Assembly (NCBI GenBank): GCA_026985075.1 | Contig: JALSQX010000066.1 | Location: 1-64,000 of the forward strand | Reading direction: 5' to 3' | Length of the DNA stretch: 64,000 nt | Origin: Blastocatellia bacterium | GTDB lineage: Bacteria; Acidobacteriota; Blastocatellia; HR10; J050 | Shown here: in pieces, positions 55,240 through 64,000 of the stretch | How positions within the stretch are numbered: the stretch's first letter is position 1 | Layout: each line of letters begins with the position of its first letter | Position numbers and translations under genes: made by a program | Notes under the pieces: model-generated | What the model saw: only the letters and a program-made list of their open reading frames with translations | What the model was told of the DNA's origin: nothing | The model's database searches: none

Positions 55240-56181
55240 ATGGGCGTCGCACGAGATTTCATCTTTTTTCTCTCCACCAAACCGACGATCACCAATTTCA
55301 TCGCCCGAAAGGGCATGTCCCTGGGATTCGCTCAGCGGTTCATCCCCGGTGAAACGATGGATGAAGTGCTGGCCGTCGCCGCGCGATTGAACGCGCAGAA
55401 TCGCCTGGTGAGTCTCAACCACCTCGGCGAGCACGTCCGCAGCGAGAGCGAGGCGAATGCCGCCGCCGAGAATTACAAGCTCATGTTGGAGACCATCCAT
55501 GCACATCGCCTCCGTGGAAATATCTCCGTTAAACTCACGCAACTGGGGTTAGCCTTCGATCGGGATTTGTGTCGGCAACTGCTGGAGGCCATCGTGGAGC
55601 GGGCCACTGCGTTCAATAACGTCGTGGAAGTGGATATGGAGGAGTCCGCGTATACGGAGGATACAGTGAACATCGTCGCTTCGCTCGGCCAACACCGATC
55701 GAACATCGGCGTCGCACTTCAAGCCTATCTCTACCGAACTGAGCGGGATTTGGAGCGATTGAAGGCGGTGCGCGTCAAGATTCGACTCGTCAAGGGCGCC
55801 TACCGCGAACCCCGATCGGTCGCCTATCAACGCAAGGCCGACGTCGACGAGAACTATCGGCGGCTCTTGGATCGCCTGTTACAACCGCCTTGCCGGGCGG
55901 CCATCGCGACGCACGATGAGACGCTGTTGGCCGAGGCCAAGCGGTTGATCGGCGAGCGCCAGTTGACGCCCGAGGAGTACGAGTTCCAGATGGTGTATGG
56001 CATTCGGCGCGATCTGCAAGGTCAGCTCGTGGAGGAAGGATATCCTCTCCGCATTTATCTTCCGTTCGGTCGCGATTGGTGTCCGTATTTCATGCGGCGG
56101 CTCGCCGAACGCCCAGCCAATACCTGGTTCGTGATCAAAAGCCTGATCCGGGAGCGCGCGGCGAGTCCCGACGGTCGATAG
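55240..56181 (+). CDS. Proline dehydrogenase
   Basis: A 313-aa flavoenzyme oxidising proline to 1-pyrroline-5-carboxylate. This is the short monofunctional PRODH type, not a PutA fusion. Seen: NISVKLTQLG, VVEVDMEESAYTEDT, ALQAYLYRTERDL, VRIRLVKGAYREP-like block (KIRLVKGAYREP), AIATHDETL, FQMVYGIRRDLQ and YLPFGRDWCPYFMRRLAERPAN, which together make the FAD barrel and the Arg pair that binds the proline carboxylate. ATG 55240 has GGGAGGG upstream. It uses a membrane quinone as electron acceptor in known relatives. No 1-pyrroline-5-carboxylate dehydrogenase is adjacent. Confidence 0.94.
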   Translation: MGVARDFIFFLSTKPTITNFIARKGMSLGFAQRFIPGETMDEVLAVAARLNAQNRLVSLNHLGEHVRSESEANAAAENYKLMLETIHAHRLRGNISVKLTQLGLAFDRDLCRQLLEAIVERATAFNNVVEVDMEESAYTEDTVNIVASLGQHRSNIGVALQAYLYRTERDLERLKAVRVKIRLVKGAYREPRSVAYQRKADVDENYRRLLDRLLQPPCRAAIATHDETLLAEAKRLIGERQLTPEEYEFQMVYGIRRDLQGQLVEEGYPLRIYLPFGRDWCPYFMRRLAERPANTWFVIKSLIRERAASPDGR

Positions 56182-56234
56182 TCAACGGTTGCGCCACTCT
56201 TCTATCGAGTCCAATCGACGCAGTGCGGTCGTGG

Positions 56235-56258
56235 GGGTTCTCCGCACACGGAGAATCC
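56235..56258. terminator. Hairpin between convergent genes
   Basis: GGGTTCTCCG and CGGAGAATCC form a ten-pair stem (one G-U) with a CACA loop, between the ends of the proline dehydrogenase gene and the opposing peptidoglycan-binding gene. It could stop transcription from both sides; no clear T tract. Confidence 0.5.
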
Positions 56259-56278
56259 GTAGGGGAGGCGAAGCCATT

Positions 56279-57868
56279 TCAGCGCCTTCGCTGAGCGAGT
56301 TCCAGCCCGTGAGTCAAGGCGATCTGGCGAAAGTCATCCTCGAGCGCTCGCCACTCCTTGATGAGTTCATCGCGCTTCGGGATGCGAGCCCGGTCGAATC
56401 GCTGGTCGACGCGCTCGACCTGATCGAGTAAAAGCTGGGCGGCGCGACGCTGGACCGCGTCATCAGTGATGGCCGACACGACGTGAAGATACCCGTGCGC
56501 CAACTGGTTCAGCGTGTGGAGCGAGAGGAGGAGATCGATCTCATCGGCCGTATAATCCCGGTCCGCATCGAAGATCAATCGATCACCGATGAGGCGAACG
56601 TCGATGGCCCGCAGGTACCGCGTCATCAAGGCATCCATTTTGTTTCCTACTGAAGCGGCGCGACTGATCCGCGCGCCGCTCGCCTCGGCGACGGTGATGG
56701 TGAGATCGCGATCGGCTCCATGAACCACGACGGTACGGACGGCGGCCGGAGCGTAGGGTACGGTCACTTCCACTTTGCTCCGGGTGATCACTTGGGTGGC
56801 CGGGCCGGTGGGAGGAATCCCTCGCACCCACACGTGAATGGTATCGTTGACCAGGGAATGCTCACCGTAAGTTTGCCACCCTCCAGTCGGGGCTTCCGTA
56901 TCCACGACGACGCGAACGCTCTGATCCGACAGGCGCTCAGCATAGGCGCTCAGCACCCGTATCGTGCGGCTCTTCGCCGGTGGGCTCGTCGCCGACGTCG
57001 AGAGGAGACCCAACCGACGAGCCGTCGGCTCGTCGAGCCTTCCGGTCACCGGGAGATCATGATCGAGCTGATAGTCGCGCAACGCGCGATGCGTCCGTGG
57101 ACCATAGAGGCCATCAATGGGACCGTCATAGTATCCGAGTTCTCGAAACAGGCGCTGCGCCCGCCGGAGCATCCCCGGCGAGGAGAGAGCGTTGGACGAC
57201 GATCCTCTCGATGGGGAGAGATCCAGTCGTTGGAGCAATTCCAGGCCGAACTCCGTCCCCGGCTCGATGACCGCTTCGCGCCCTTTGGTGAGGATAGCGC
57301 CCGCGGCACCAATGGCCGCCCCCACGCCCGCGCCGGCGGCGGCTCCCTTGCCTCCTCCGGCAATCGCTCCAATGACGGCGCCCACACCGGCGCCACCACC
57401 AATGAAGACAATGGTTCGTTTCCTGGCTGAACCACCCTTGATGCGACTCTCTTCTTCGATCTTCTTCCGCTGTTTGGGATCGAGCGGCGTCAATTCGCCG
57501 TAGAGGCGATAAATGCGTCCATCGGGAAGAACGAGTCGATCGAAATCAACGGCGATCGTGCCCGGTCGACTCAGTCGCCGGGCCCGCTGAACCGAGGTGA
57601 CATGTCCTTCCACTCGACTGCCCACTGGGATGACCACGCGGCTATTGACGGTGACGTCTCGAATGACCGTCGCCGTGAATCGATCGCCGACGCTGGCCGT
57701 CTTGGAACTGAGGTAGGTCTCCATTCTCAATGCCAGGACCGTCCCTTCGGGAACGATCGATCGTTGCGAAGAGGCGGCTCCCCGAGGAGAGAAAAACAGC
57801 GCTGCGCTCGCGGCAACCAACAAGGGAAGAGCGACGAACCGGATGTCATATCTACCCGATCTGATCAT
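56279..57868 (-). CDS. Exported peptidoglycan-binding-domain protein with glycine zipper
   Basis: A 529-aa protein: signal peptide (FVALPLLVAASAALFF), a beta-rich domain to about residue 130, a glycine-zipper segment (GGGAGVGAVIGAIAGGGKGAAAG at about 150-180, given in part) that may insert in the outer membrane, a PG_binding_1 domain (LFRELGYYDGPIDGLYGPRT, about 240-295), then a beta segment and a helical C-terminus. It likely links the outer membrane or an envelope complex to the cell wall. GGAGG lies before ATG 57868. It stands alone, convergent with proline dehydrogenase. Confidence 0.82.
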   Translation of the reverse strand: MIRSGRYDIRFVALPLLVAASAALFFSPRGAASSQRSIVPEGTVLALRMETYLSSKTASVGDRFTATVIRDVTVNSRVVIPVGSRVEGHVTSVQRARRLSRPGTIAVDFDRLVLPDGRIYRLYGELTPLDPKQRKKIEEESRIKGGSARKRTIVFIGGGAGVGAVIGAIAGGGKGAAAGAGVGAAIGAAGAILTKGREAVIEPGTEFGLELLQRLDLSPSRGSSSNALSSPGMLRRAQRLFRELGYYDGPIDGLYGPRTHRALRDYQLDHDLPVTGRLDEPTARRLGLLSTSATSPPAKSRTIRVLSAYAERLSDQSVRVVVDTEAPTGGWQTYGEHSLVNDTIHVWVRGIPPTGPATQVITRSKVEVTVPYAPAAVRTVVVHGADRDLTITVAEASGARISRAASVGNKMDALMTRYLRAIDVRLIGDRLIFDADRDYTADEIDLLLSLHTLNQLAHGYLHVVSAITDDAVQRRAAQLLLDQVERVDQRFDRARIPKRDELIKEWRALEDDFRQIALTHGLELAQRRR

Positions 57869-58106
57869 GGCGAACCTCCTTCACGATAGGTTTATCGATC
57901 CTCATCCCACGCTGCCCCTCGCCTCGTTAGATGCGCGTTCTCATCGGTCGTTTGTCCTCAACGCGCCGCGGGATATGGGATACTGTTTGGCGCCTTTGAC
58001 CATTCCCGTGTAAGTATCCATCATCGGCGATGGATTGTAAACTCCCGTCCGAAGATTCTCGCTCCCATATCCGAGAGCGCGCCGTGGCGCGCGGTCGCCG
58101 GATTTC

Positions 58107-58136
58107 TTGACAGTCTCCTCGGCTCTCTGATAAATT
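58107..58136 (+). promoter_or_regulatory. Sigma-70 promoter of the cytochrome gene
   Basis: Perfect TTGACA (58107-58112), 18 bases, TAAATT (58131-58136), 30 bases before the start codon. A palindrome GCGCGCC-GT-GGCGCGC (58077-58092) sits just upstream of the -35 and may bind a regulator. Confidence 0.6.
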
Positions 58137-58166
58137 GCCTAACCCGTGCGGAATGGAGCAAAGCCG

Positions 58167-58433
58167 ATGGTGATGAAGCGAGCCGATTGGATCTTTGTCA
58201 TAGGCGTGATCGTCGTCATTTTGTTTTTCATCGCGCTCTCCAAATATGGACGCCGGACGCCGCCGCCCATGCCGGCGAACCCCGAACATCAAGCGGCCGA
58301 GACGCGGATGGAGTGTTTGCAGTGTCATGATCCGAGACAGGCCGAGGTGGTGAAGCCGATCTCGGCGCGCCATCCCCAGGCCTGGATGGATGAGCGATTC
58401 AGTTGCACGGTGTGCCATCAACAGGCAAAATGA
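58167..58433 (+). CDS. Small membrane-anchored diheme c-type cytochrome
   Basis: An 88-aa protein with an N-terminal transmembrane anchor (WIFVIGVIVVILFFIALSKYG) and two heme c sites, CLQCH and CTVCH, separated by about 30 residues, in the periplasmic part. Distal His candidates (RHP, and HQAAE before the first site) are present. It probably passes electrons near the membrane, like small NapC/NrfH-type or doubled-CXXCH proteins, but it is too short to assign a partner. ATG 58167 has GGAG eight bases upstream. Heme attachment would need the cytochrome c maturation system; a DsbD-type protein lies 4 kb downstream. Confidence 0.82.
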   Translation: MVMKRADWIFVIGVIVVILFFIALSKYGRRTPPPMPANPEHQAAETRMECLQCHDPRQAEVVKPISARHPQAWMDERFSCTVCHQQAK

Positions 58434-58542
58434 GCGATGAGGCGTCTTCGTCACATGATCAGTTCTCGATGGGCGGCGGGTCGAAGTGACGATGAGGATG
58501 GAATGTTCAATGCCGAACCCCGACTCAACGACTCGGTTGGGA

Positions 58543-58674
58543 GGCTCTCACCGGAGAAGTGTGTGGGCGCGCGCGCCCGCGCCGAGCGGTGAGGGGGACA
58601 TCGAACCACGAGAGCCGTCGAGCGAGGGGTCGAACCATTCCGATTCCACCGAACGTCTCGGTGGCTCGTTTTCA
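58543..58674 (+). promoter_or_regulatory. Structured leader before the second aldehyde dehydrogenase gene
   Basis: Several pairings compete here: GGCTCTC (58543-58549) with GAGAGCC (58610-58616); CTCACC (58547-58552) with GGTGAG (58588-58593); a self-complementary GGGCGCGCGCGCCC (58565-58578); and a terminator-like CCACCGA-ACGTC-TCGGTGG (58646-58664) followed by CTCGTTTT just before the ribosome site. I do not recognise a known riboswitch class. Confidence 0.4.
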
Positions 58675-58688
58675 GTGGAGGAGGAGCT

Positions 58689-60215
58689 ATGGCCAAAGCG
58701 AAAGCTAAAGTGAAAGCAACGAAATACTACAATTACATCGGCGGGCAGTGGGTCTCGTCAGTCACAGGAGAATTTTTCGAGAATCGGAATCCCGCCGATA
58801 CCCGTGAACTGATCGGCCTCTTCCCGCAGTCCACGGCCGAAGATGTCGATCGTGCCGTCGCCGCCGCCGAAGAGGCCTACGAGAAATGGCGATTAGTGCC
58901 CGCCCCCAAACGCGGTGAACTGTTATACGCCCTGGGACAGTTGCTCATCGAACGAAAGGAAGCCTACGCCCGGGAGATGACTCGGGAGATGGGAAAGATT
59001 CTCAAAGAGACTCGTGGGGATGTTCAAGAGGCGATCGACATCACCTTCTTCACTGCCGGTGAAGGCCGCCGCCTGTATGGACAGACGACGCCATCGGAGC
59101 TGCCCAATAAATTCGCCATGTCAGTGCGCGTTCCGTTGGGCGTCTGTGCCATCATCACGCCATGGAATTTCCCGATGGCTATTCCCGCCTGGAAGCTCAT
59201 GCCCGCCCTCCTTTGCGGAAATACGGTGGTGATGAAACCGGCAACCTATACGCCGCTCTCCATGATTAACCTGGCCCGGGCATGTGAAGCAGTGGGGATT
59301 CCGCCCGGCGTCGTCAACGTGGTCACCGGTTCCGGCTCGGAAGTGGGGACGCCGTTGATCGAGCATCCGGGAGTGAAACTCGTCTCGTTCACCGGCTCCA
59401 CGGAAGTGGGACGAAAGGTCTCCGAAGCGTGCGCGCCAACGTTCAAGCGATGTAGCCTGGAAATGGGAGGCAAGAATCCGATCATCATCATGGATGATGC
59501 CAACCTGGAATTGGCCCTGGATGGGGCCATTTGGGGCGGATTCGGCACCACCGGTCAACGGTGTACGGCGGCCAGTCGGATGATCGTCCACAAAAAAGTG
59601 TACCGGAAATTCCTCACAGCGTTCGCCGAACGAGCCCGGGCGCTCCGCATCGGCAATGGTCTGGACGAGCGCACGGAGATGGGACCCGTGGTCAGCGAAC
59701 AGCAACTCGAGACGGTCATGCATTATATCGAGATCGGTCGAAAGCGCGATGGGGCCAAATTGGTGTGTGGAGGCCAGCGCCTGACCCGGGGCAAATATGC
59801 TCATGGATACTTCCTGGAGCCCACCATCTTCGCCGACGTGCATCCGGAGATGGTCATCGCCCGCGAGGAGATATTCGGTCCCGTCGTCTCCGTCATCCCG
59901 TGTCAGTCGCTAGACGAAGCCATCCACATCGCCAATCACGTTCGCTATGGGCTCTCGGCCTCGATCTACACGCAGGACGTGAACAAAGCGTTCCGGGCCA
60001 TGCGAGATGTTGAGACGGGCATCTTCTACGTCAACGCGCCGACCATCGGTGCCGAGACGCATCTTCCGTTCGGCGGAATGAAGGAAACGGGCAATGGACA
60101 TCGGGAAGCGGGCGTCCAGGCACTGGACATTTTCTCCGAATGGAAAGCCGTATACATCGATTATAGTGGGACGCTGCAGCGAGCCCAGATTGATACTGTG
60201 GAGGTTTCTCAGTGA
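58689..60215 (+). CDS. NAD(P)-dependent aldehyde dehydrogenase
   Basis: A 508-aa cytosolic enzyme of the ALDH superfamily, close to the groups that include aminoadipate-semialdehyde (ALDH7) and 2-oxoglutarate-semialdehyde dehydrogenases. Seen: [26 protein letters not shown], the base Glu in SLEMGGKNP, catalytic Cys292 in [18 protein letters not shown] and [15 protein letters not shown]. The N-terminus has a Lys/Ala run (KAKAKVKAT). GGAGGAGG precedes the ATG. The alanine dehydrogenase gene follows, so an amino-acid-derived aldehyde is a fair guess; the 1-pyrroline-5-carboxylate dehydrogenase role is not supported by its active-site motifs. Confidence 0.92.
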   Translation: MAKAKAKVKATKYYNYIGGQWVSSVTGEFFENRNPADTRELIGLFPQSTAEDVDRAVAAAEEAYEKWRLVPAPKRGELLYALGQLLIERKEAYAREMTREMGKILKETRGDVQEAIDITFFTAGEGRRLYGQTTPSELPNKFAMSVRVPLGVCAIITPWNFPMAIPAWKLMPALLCGNTVVMKPATYTPLSMINLARACEAVGIPPGVVNVVTGSGSEVGTPLIEHPGVKLVSFTGSTEVGRKVSEACAPTFKRCSLEMGGKNPIIIMDDANLELALDGAIWGGFGTTGQRCTAASRMIVHKKVYRKFLTAFAERARALRIGNGLDERTEMGPVVSEQQLETVMHYIEIGRKRDGAKLVCGGQRLTRGKYAHGYFLEPTIFADVHPEMVIAREEIFGPVVSVIPCQSLDEAIHIANHVRYGLSASIYTQDVNKAFRAMRDVETGIFYVNAPTIGAETHLPFGGMKETGNGHREAGVQALDIFSEWKAVYIDYSGTLQRAQIDTVEVSQ

Positions 60216-60317
60216 CCGCAAGGCGTGGGGGCGTCGAGGGAAGCCGGCGGGCGTGAAGGGGCGTCCTCCGTTTCCTTCCGCCTCCTCGCGTCTGGTGACG
60301 AGGAGGAGGCCATCTCT

Positions 60318-61430
60318 ATGATCATTGGTGTCGTCAAAGAGATCAAAGATAGCGAATATCGCGTCGGTCTCGTGCCGGCTGGCGTGAAGGCCTTGAGAGA
60401 TGAGGGGCATACCGTTTTGGTCGAACGCGGAGCGGGCGAGGGCAGTGGCATTATGGATGAGGAGTACGTGAGCGCCGGCGCCATCATCGTCGACGATCCC
60501 GACGAAGTCTGGGCGCGGTCGGAGATGATGATCAAGGTCAAAGAACCCATTGAACCGGAATACGAGCGGTTGCGCGAGGGGCACATCCTGTTCACCTATT
60601 TGCATCTGGCTCCCGCCCCTACGCTGACGCGGACGTTATTGGAGAAAAAAGTGACCGGCATCGCTTACGAAACGATCACCGACGAGCACGGACACCTTCC
60701 CCTGCTGGTGCCCATGAGCGAAGTGGCCGGGCGGATGTCCGTCCAGGTGGGGGCCGCCTATCTGGAGAAGCCCAACGGGGGGCGCGGCGTACTGCTCGGA
60801 GGCATTCCTGGGGTCTTGCCGGCGAAAGTGGTCATCATCGGCGGGGGCGTCGTCGGATCGAATGCCGCCAAGGTCGCCATTGGTATGGGCGCTCAGGTGA
60901 CGGTCATCGATCGGAATATGGAGCGACTCCGATATCTGGATGATATTTTCGGCAATCACATTCGCACGCTGGTGTCTAACACCTATAACATCTGGAATGC
61001 CATCGAGAATGCCGACCTGGTGATCGGGGCCGTCCTCATCCCGGGAGCGGCGGCCCCCAAGCTGATCACCCGTCAGATGCTCACCTCCATGCATAAAGGG
61101 GCGGTGATCGTCGATGTGGCCGTCGATCAGGGAGGATGTGTCGAGACCTCGCGTCCGACCACGCATACCCATCCCACCTTCATCGTAGATGATGTCGTTC
61201 ATTATTGCGTGGCCAACATGCCCGGGGCCGTGCCCCGCACGTCCACTTTTGCGTTGACCAACGTCACGTTGCCCTATGCCCTCAAGCTGGCAACGCTCGG
61301 GCTGAAAGAGGCAATCCAAACAGATCCGGGACTGAAAGCGGGAGTGAATACGTTCGGTGGACATGTGACGCATCCGGCTGTGGCCGAATCACAAGGCCTG
61401 GAGTATGTGCCCATTGATGAGCTGATATGA
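60318..61430 (+). CDS. ald: Alanine dehydrogenase
   Basis: A 370-aa cytosolic enzyme for reversible NAD+-linked oxidative deamination of L-alanine to pyruvate. Seen: [16 protein letters not shown] with the substrate-binding Arg, the [12 protein letters not shown] block with the catalytic Lys, HLAPAP with the catalytic His further on, the Rossmann [15 protein letters not shown], and the end [18 protein letters not shown] with [11 protein letters not shown]. The length is the norm. The start is ATG 60318 after GAGGAGGAGG; an upstream in-frame start at 60225 is unlikely. Probably cotranscribed with the aldehyde dehydrogenase about 100 bases upstream. Confidence 0.96.
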   Translation: MIIGVVKEIKDSEYRVGLVPAGVKALRDEGHTVLVERGAGEGSGIMDEEYVSAGAIIVDDPDEVWARSEMMIKVKEPIEPEYERLREGHILFTYLHLAPAPTLTRTLLEKKVTGIAYETITDEHGHLPLLVPMSEVAGRMSVQVGAAYLEKPNGGRGVLLGGIPGVLPAKVVIIGGGVVGSNAAKVAIGMGAQVTVIDRNMERLRYLDDIFGNHIRTLVSNTYNIWNAIENADLVIGAVLIPGAAAPKLITRQMLTSMHKGAVIVDVAVDQGGCVETSRPTTHTHPTFIVDDVVHYCVANMPGAVPRTSTFALTNVTLPYALKLATLGLKEAIQTDPGLKAGVNTFGGHVTHPAVAESQGLEYVPIDELI

Positions 61431-61516
61431 CGTGGGGAAGCGCGTCGCGCAGTGAGTTCGTCGCCCGGGAGCAGCGTCCCGGCGCTCGGGATCGGGAGTG
61501 AACGCGGATTTCGGTT

Positions 61517-62617
61517 ATGGATCAGTTAGTACTGGCTAATCTCAAGCATCGACCCACGCGGACGATCATCAGCATCATCGGCGTCGCCTTGGGCGTTTGC
61601 CTGACGTTACTGACCATCGGGATGGTGCAGGGAATGATCAAAAGGCGCGCCGAGCGAGAGGCCAATGTGGGCGCGGAGATCATGGTGCGCGAGTCCGGAT
61701 CGCTCGGCTTACGGACCTGGACCTCTCTCCTGTTGCCCATCGAAGACGCGGCCGCCCTGGCCGAAGTCGAAGGCGTCAAGGCGGTCGTTCCTGTGGGGCA
61801 ATACTCCGTCTCGTCGCAGACCGGCTTCGGTCTGCGGATCATCGAGGGCATTCCTGAGATGGGCTATCAGGAGATCAGCGGGATCGTTTTCGTTCGGGGG
61901 CGGATGTTTCACAAAGAGGCCGATGAAGCGATCGTCGACATCGTTTACGCCCAGTCACATCATATCGAGGTCAACGATCATATCGAGGTGTTCGGTCGTC
62001 CGTTTCGGGTTGTGGGCATCTATACGCCGGAGAGCGGTCCGCGGATAAAAGTCTCGCTGGAGAAGCTCCAGGAGTATACCGGTCTGTCCAATAAATGTTC
62101 GGCCTTCCTGGTCAAGTGCGAGCGTCCAGAAGAAGAAGAGGCTGTGGCCCGGCGCATTCACGAGCAATTCCCCGATCGGCAAGTGCTCTTGACGCGCGAT
62201 CTGCCCGTCATCTACTCGAGAGGGACGACGGCGATCAATGCCTTTCTGGACGTCGTCGTCGGACTGGAAGCCGTCATTGGCGTGCTGGTCATTCTGTTGA
62301 CCATGTACACGGCGGTCAAAGAGCGCACCCGGGAGATCGGTATCTTGAAGAGTTTGGGCGCCTCTCGCGCGTTCATCATCAGCGTCATCGAGAAGGAAGC
62401 GTTTCTTCTCAGCTTGCTGGGAGTGGGCGTGGGGGTTGTTATTTCACTGGTGACGAAACTCGTCTTGCAAAGAACAATGGACATGACCGTCGCCATCGAG
62501 CCCAGAGAGTTGGTCCTCGCTATGGTCATTGGTCTCTCCAGCGGACTGCTGGGAGCGCTCTATCCAGCTTTCGCGGCAGCCAATCAAGATGCGGTCCGGG
62601 CATTGAGTTACGAGTAG
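61517..62617 (+). CDS. FtsX/MacB-type ABC transporter permease
   Basis: A 366-aa inner-membrane protein. The N-terminal helix (RTIISIIGVALGVCLTLLTIGMVQG) is followed by a periplasmic MacB_PCD-like domain (about residues 45-235) and three C-terminal helices of the FtsX domain, with TREIGILKSLGASRAFI between them. It belongs to ABC systems such as LolCDE or MacB that work on the periplasmic side. No ATPase gene is next to it; the only ABC ATPase in the window is 38 kb away and of another type. No signal of degradation. Confidence 0.9.
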   Translation: MDQLVLANLKHRPTRTIISIIGVALGVCLTLLTIGMVQGMIKRRAEREANVGAEIMVRESGSLGLRTWTSLLLPIEDAAALAEVEGVKAVVPVGQYSVSSQTGFGLRIIEGIPEMGYQEISGIVFVRGRMFHKEADEAIVDIVYAQSHHIEVNDHIEVFGRPFRVVGIYTPESGPRIKVSLEKLQEYTGLSNKCSAFLVKCERPEEEEAVARRIHEQFPDRQVLLTRDLPVIYSRGTTAINAFLDVVVGLEAVIGVLVILLTMYTAVKERTREIGILKSLGASRAFIISVIEKEAFLLSLLGVGVGVVISLVTKLVLQRTMDMTVAIEPRELVLAMVIGLSSGLLGALYPAFAAANQDAVRALSYE

Positions 62618-62856
62618 AGCATCAGCGCCTTTGATCAAGTGCGTGGGGGCATCGAGCGATGATCACCAATGGCAACCGCCTCTTCCGCTCATTTCATGAC
62701 GCCCCCGGTGCGGGCCTGGGGGCGACATGTGCGTGTGAGGTCTCTCGCTTTACAGTTTTTTACCTCCTCTTCTCCACGTGTTACGCTTTTCCATCCTACA
62801 CTTATCGAATGTGGCGTTTTATACTTAACGCCGTGTCGATGCGAGGGAGGAAGAAG

Positions 62857-64000
62857 ATGATGAAGATGGGAATAATGGGCGCCGCTCTTGTCGGGTATCT
62901 GATACTCGTGGGGGGCGTCGACGCTCAATTGACGGCGGGAAAGGATCTGGTGAAGACGCGGGTGGTGCTCTCGGTGGATAACGTGCACCCTGGCAGCGCC
63001 TTTCAAGCCGCGGTGATCGCCGAATTGAAGGAGGGTTGGCATATCAATGCCCATCGACCGACGCTGGAGTACCTGATTCCCACCGAACTGACGCTCGAGC
63101 CGGTCCAGGGGCTCACCTTCGGCGAGATTCAGTATCCCAAACCTGCTCGACTGAGGTTTGCGTTCGCCGATCAGGAATTGGATGTCTATCAGGGGCGCAT
63201 CATCATGCGCTTTCCCGTGACCGTCTCCCGCGACGTGTCGCCGGGAGAGATAGTCATCAAGGGGATGCTTCAATATCAGGCGTGCAATGATCAGATGTGC
63301 CTGGCGCCGGTTCGGCTCCCGGTGACCATTCCCATACGCATTGTCGGGTTGGATCAGCCCAGTCGACCGATTCATACGGATATTTTTGGTGCCGGTGGTC
63401 TGACGATACCGCCCGGTGAGACGTCGGCTGGGGAAGCGGAGAGCAGCCCGAGCCGCATCGCTCAGTTGATGGAAGAGCAGGGATTATTGTTGACGCTGCT
63501 CTCCATCTTCGTGCTCGGGTTGGGATTGAATCTGACGCCGTGCGTCTATCCGATGATTCCCATCACTCTGGGCTATTTCAGTCATCAGAGCGAAGGCCGG
63601 ACGTCGCGCGTATTCGTGCTGGCGCTCATGTATCTGCTCGGCATCGCCATCACCTATTCGACGTTGGGCGTCGTGGCCGCTCTCACCGGGCAGATGTTCG
63701 GCGCCTTCCTTCAGAATCCGTGGGTCCTCATGGGCATTGCCGGGATCATGATTCTGCTGGCGTTGAGCCTATTCGGCGTCTATCACATTCGGCCGCCGCA
63801 ATTCCTCATGGCGAAAGTGTCGGGGCAGTCTGGTGGCGGTCTGGTGGGGGCGTTGAGTATGGGACTGGTGGTCGGGATTGTGGCTGCTCCCTGTGTGGGA
63901 CCGATCACCATTGGGCTGCTCACCTATGTGGGAGCGACCGGGAACCCCTGGTTGGGATTCTGGATGTTCTTCTTCCTCTCGTTGGGATTGGGAGCACCCT
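62857..64000 (+). CDS. dsbD: Thiol:disulfide interchange protein DsbD (cut by window end)
   Basis: The gene runs off the window after about 381 codons. Product: signal peptide (GIMGAALVGYLILVGG), an N-terminal periplasmic domain with the reactive CNDQMC (Cys143 and Cys148), then the DsbD membrane domain with the paired Cys229 in NLTPCVYPMIP and Cys346 in AAPCVGP. DsbD moves reducing power from cytoplasmic thioredoxin to the periplasm, for disulfide isomerisation and cytochrome c maturation. The C-terminal thioredoxin domain would lie beyond the end. AGGGAGG lies six bases before ATG 62857. The diheme cytochrome gene 4 kb upstream is a possible client. Confidence 0.92.
   Translation, partial: MMKMGIMGAALVGYLILVGGVDAQLTAGKDLVKTRVVLSVDNVHPGSAFQAAVIAELKEGWHINAHRPTLEYLIPTELTLEPVQGLTFGEIQYPKPARLRFAFADQELDVYQGRIIMRFPVTVSRDVSPGEIVIKGMLQYQACNDQMCLAPVRLPVTIPIRIVGLDQPSRPIHTDIFGAGGLTIPPGETSAGEAESSPSRIAQLMEEQGLLLTLLSIFVLGLGLNLTPCVYPMIPITLGYFSHQSEGRTSRVFVLALMYLLGIAITYSTLGVVAALTGQMFGAFLQNPWVLMGIAGIMILLALSLFGVYHIRPPQFLMAKVSGQSGGGLVGALSMGLVVGIVAAPCVGPITIGLLTYVGATGNPWLGFWMFFFLSLGLGAP

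Noticed and set aside
58543-58674. Glycine riboswitch
   Set aside because: The segment has paired CTCTC and GAGAG stretches, but the conserved glycine-aptamer core sequences are not found.
1-64000. tRNA or rRNA genes
   Set aside because: I looked for TPsiC-arm-like GTTCGAATC sequences with matching stems and for rRNA landmarks; none was convincing by eye. A tRNAscan run would be decisive.

Overview
The window is GC-rich bacterial chromosome, most likely from an Acidobacteriota member. The main evidence is a very large outer-membrane receptor of the Oar/CarboxypepD_reg-plug type followed directly by a protein with the acidobacterial VWFA-related domain, a second protein of that VWFA type, and a general abundance of TPR, FG-GAP, DUF4175/BatA and Tad-like genes. 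The genus cannot be told from the sequence. I see no rRNA, tRNA, prophage, insertion sequence or cas gene.

Layout. 1-1.8 kb: aldehyde dehydrogenase. 2.4-9.2 kb: a Tad-like pseudopilin/secreted-protein cluster (TadE, TadG-vWA, TadE, a large tandem-repeat secreted protein, a second TadG-like protein), headed by a strong sigma-54 promoter match. 9.8-15.5 kb: a same-strand module of ECF-type sigma factor, zinc-finger/beta-sandwich putative anti-sigma factor, TPR-CHAT caspase-like protease and secreted subtilase. 15.6-19.7 kb: an FG-GAP protein, then a 55-codon secreted peptide gene and a TPR/Fis-HTH regulator, both on the minus strand with good sigma-70 promoters. 19.8-27.2 kb: phosphate acetyltransferase, DinB-like protein, KptA RNA 2'-phosphotransferase with an ABC ATPase lacking key catalytic residues, methyltransferase plus polysaccharide flippase, and an M23 peptidase. 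27.4-42.0 kb: an eight-gene minus-strand MoxR/vWA (BatA-like) operon. 42.4-51.1 kb: VWFA proteins, a broken sigma-factor/PIN-toxin junction with a surviving antitoxin, and the TonB-type receptor. 51.7-64 kb: PDZ protein, M28 peptidase, proline dehydrogenase, peptidoglycan-binding-domain protein, diheme cytochrome, aldehyde dehydrogenase, alanine dehydrogenase, FtsX-type permease and a DsbD cut by the window end.

How genes work together. The MoxR operon reads (in transcription order) vWA/GATase-like membrane protein, C13-like pseudo-protease, TPR/peptidase-MA protein, DUF4159, MoxR ATPase, DUF58, BatA-vWA, DUF4175. Several start/stop pairs overlap by 4 nt, so this looks like one envelope-associated complex. 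The sigma/anti-sigma/CHAT/subtilase module has the parts of a protease-controlled transcription switch. The TPR-Fis regulator plus small secreted peptide recalls peptide quorum-sensing pairs. These last two are the best candidates for undescribed systems; both are inferences from gene content and order. The proline dehydrogenase, aldehyde dehydrogenase and alanine dehydrogenase point to amino-acid catabolism, but they are not one operon.
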